Of a stretch of DNA of 64,000 nt, positions 62,918-64,000 are shown piece after piece (position 1 is the stretch's first letter; every line of letters starts with the position of its first letter). Location: assembly GCA_036924835.1 (NCBI GenBank), contig JBAGRR010000001.1, forward strand, positions 1,302,001 through 1,366,000. The letters are read 5' to 3'. This DNA comes from Nitrobacteraceae bacterium AZCC 1564 (GTDB lineage Bacteria > Pseudomonadota > Alphaproteobacteria > Rhizobiales > Xanthobacteraceae). The translations under genes were made by a program, and so were the position numbers. The notes under the pieces are model-generated. The model saw only the letters and a program-made list of their open reading frames with translations, had not been told where the DNA came from and searched no databases.

Positions 62918-64000
62918 TTATCGGAGCAGCTGCAGCACGCTCTGCTGCGACTGGTTGGCGAGCGCGAGGGCCGAGACCGCGATCGATTGACGGGTTGCAA
63001 GCGCCTGGCTGTTCGCCGCTTCCTCGTTGGTGTCGGCGATCGTCAGGTTCGACGAACCGGTCTGCAGCACGTTGATCAGATTCTTCGAGAAGTCCTGGCG
63101 AAGCTGCACGATCGAGAGGTTCGAACCAAGCGTCGATGCCTGCGAGCGCAGATAGCTGCTAGCCGTCTGCAGCGACTTAATGATGCTCTGGGTCGACTTG
63201 TTGTCGATGAAGTCAGTGCCGACCGTCAGTGCGCCAAGGCCGAGACCCGCAGGATCGAGCGCGACGCCAACGACGTTCAGCGAGGACGTGCCCGTCTCGT
63301 TGAACACCAGCTTGAGCTGATCACCCTGCAGCAGGTTCACACCATTGAACGATGCATCCTGCGCCGTAGTGCGGATCTGATCGATGATGTTATTGTACTG
63401 CGCGACAAAGTTCGCACGGGTTGCCTGCGAATCCGGGTCGGCAAGAGGTTGGTTCGCTACCACACCACTAAAAATGCCGCCTGGAGCAGCTGCTGTGCCA
63501 CCGAACGCGATAGGAGTACCGCCCGGGGTAGCCTGGCCGATCGTGTAAGACGCGGCGTCGTTGCTGGTGGTGATCGTCAGCTTGCCGTCGGTCGACAGCG
63601 AAGCCTGCAGATTGTTGGTGGCAAGAACCGCGTTGAGTTCATAGAGGTCCTTGACCTGGCCCGCGCCGCTGCCGCCAGCGCCGAAGATGATATTGAGCGG
63701 TGGACCACCTGCCGTCGAGGCAATGGTGAGGGTCTTGCCTTCGAGCTGCGGAGGTGCGCCAGGCGTGCGAGCCTGGGTGGTGACCCACGTCTGAGGTGGG
63801 GTTGGGCCGGGTACGCCAGTTGCCGGTGCCGGTACGCCGCTCAGACCTAGGGCCTGGGCTGCGGCCAGGTTCGAGGTGACGATCTTCAGATCGGAGCCGG
63901 TGCCGGTATGGATCTCCACCTGATTAGAGGCGTTCACCTTGGAGCCGGAACCACCGCTCAAGCCGTCGATCTTCGCAAGTAGCGTGTCCACATCGTCATG
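62918..64000 (-). CDS. Flagellin, C-terminal part (partial)
   Basis: At least 360 residues, running off the window edge at its N-terminal side. The conserved C-terminal D0/D1 helices are clear: NTNVEEAAANS-like DTNEEAANSQALATRQSIAVSALALANQSQQSVLQLLR. The central part is Gly/Ala/Pro/Thr-rich. Secreted filament subunit. Followed by a strong terminator; flbT lies nearby. The start lies outside the window. Confidence 0.92.
   Translation of the reverse strand, partial: HDDVDTLLAKIDGLSGGSGSKVNASNQVEIHTGTGSDLKIVTSNLAAAQALGLSGVPAPATGVPGPTPPQTWVTTQARTPGAPPQLEGKTLTIASTAGGPPLNIIFGAGGSGAGQVKDLYELNAVLATNNLQASLSTDGKLTITTSNDAASYTIGQATPGGTPIAFGGTAAAPGGIFSGVVANQPLADPDSQATRANFVAQYNNIIDQIRTTAQDASFNGVNLLQGDQLKLVFNETGTSSLNVVGVALDPAGLGLGALTVGTDFIDNKSTQSIIKSLQTASSYLRSQASTLGSNLSIVQLRQDFSKNLINVLQTGSSNLTIADTNEEAANSQALATRQSIAVSALALANQSQQSVLQLLR

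Overview
The window is typical alphaproteobacterial chromosome, most likely Nitrobacteraceae/Bradyrhizobiaceae (Afipia, Oligotropha, Nitrobacter, Rhodopseudomonas or Bradyrhizobium). The grounds are the gene neighbourhood (icd, alaS, gcvTHP, recA, fumarase, cckA, flagellar block), the alphaproteobacterial markers CckA, FliX, FlaF, FlbT and DUF6468, a GTTC-N7-GTTC SOS box, and many small conserved Bradyrhizobiaceae-type proteins. The genus cannot be fixed from the sequence alone.

Layout. 1-12.4 kb is housekeeping: the end of icd, a Kef/YbaL-type antiporter, a glycerophosphodiesterase, alaS, a tandem glycine riboswitch driving gcvT-gcvH-gcvP, and recA under SOS control. 12.4-37 kb is a looser region. 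It holds an Omp25/31-type porin, an oxalate/formate-type MFS carrier, an acetyltransferase plus cupin/JmjC pair, a DsbA-like oxidoreductase, two self-contained regulator loci (XRE and TetR) with visible operators, a SET-domain protein, a PilZ protein, an isochorismatase, an Fe-S fumarase, small exported proteins, and three decaying genes (25.5, 27.5 and 27.8 kb). 37-41 kb carries a Tim44-like protein and the cell-cycle kinase CckA. 41-64 kb is flagellar: flhB-fliR-fliQ-fliE-flgC-flgB, fliO-fliP, fliL-fliM-DUF6468-motE-TPR, flgF-flgG-flgA-flgH, dksA, fliX opposite flgI-flgJ-flgN, a FlaG-like gene, flaF, flbT and a flagellin. Sigma-54 -24/-12 promoters and ftr-like palindromes lie between the divergent flagellar units.

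The most striking feature is a system of interspersed palindromes. Hairpins of about 75-80 bp bounded by CTAG occur in pairs joined by a 13-14 bp linker. They form three composite families of about 167-169 bp, named here AD, BC and EF. Copies occur in both orientations, only between genes, often touching a stop codon or ribosome binding site. At 40.5-40.9 kb a BC unit sits inside an EF unit exactly at a CTAG, and the uninterrupted EF unit is present at 6.06-6.23 kb. At 22.2-22.5 kb an AD unit sits inside a BC unit. These empty-site/filled-site pairs indicate that the composite units move, or moved, as non-autonomous elements targeting CTAG. No transposase is encoded here.

No tRNA, rRNA, CRISPR array, prophage or intact insertion sequence was seen.
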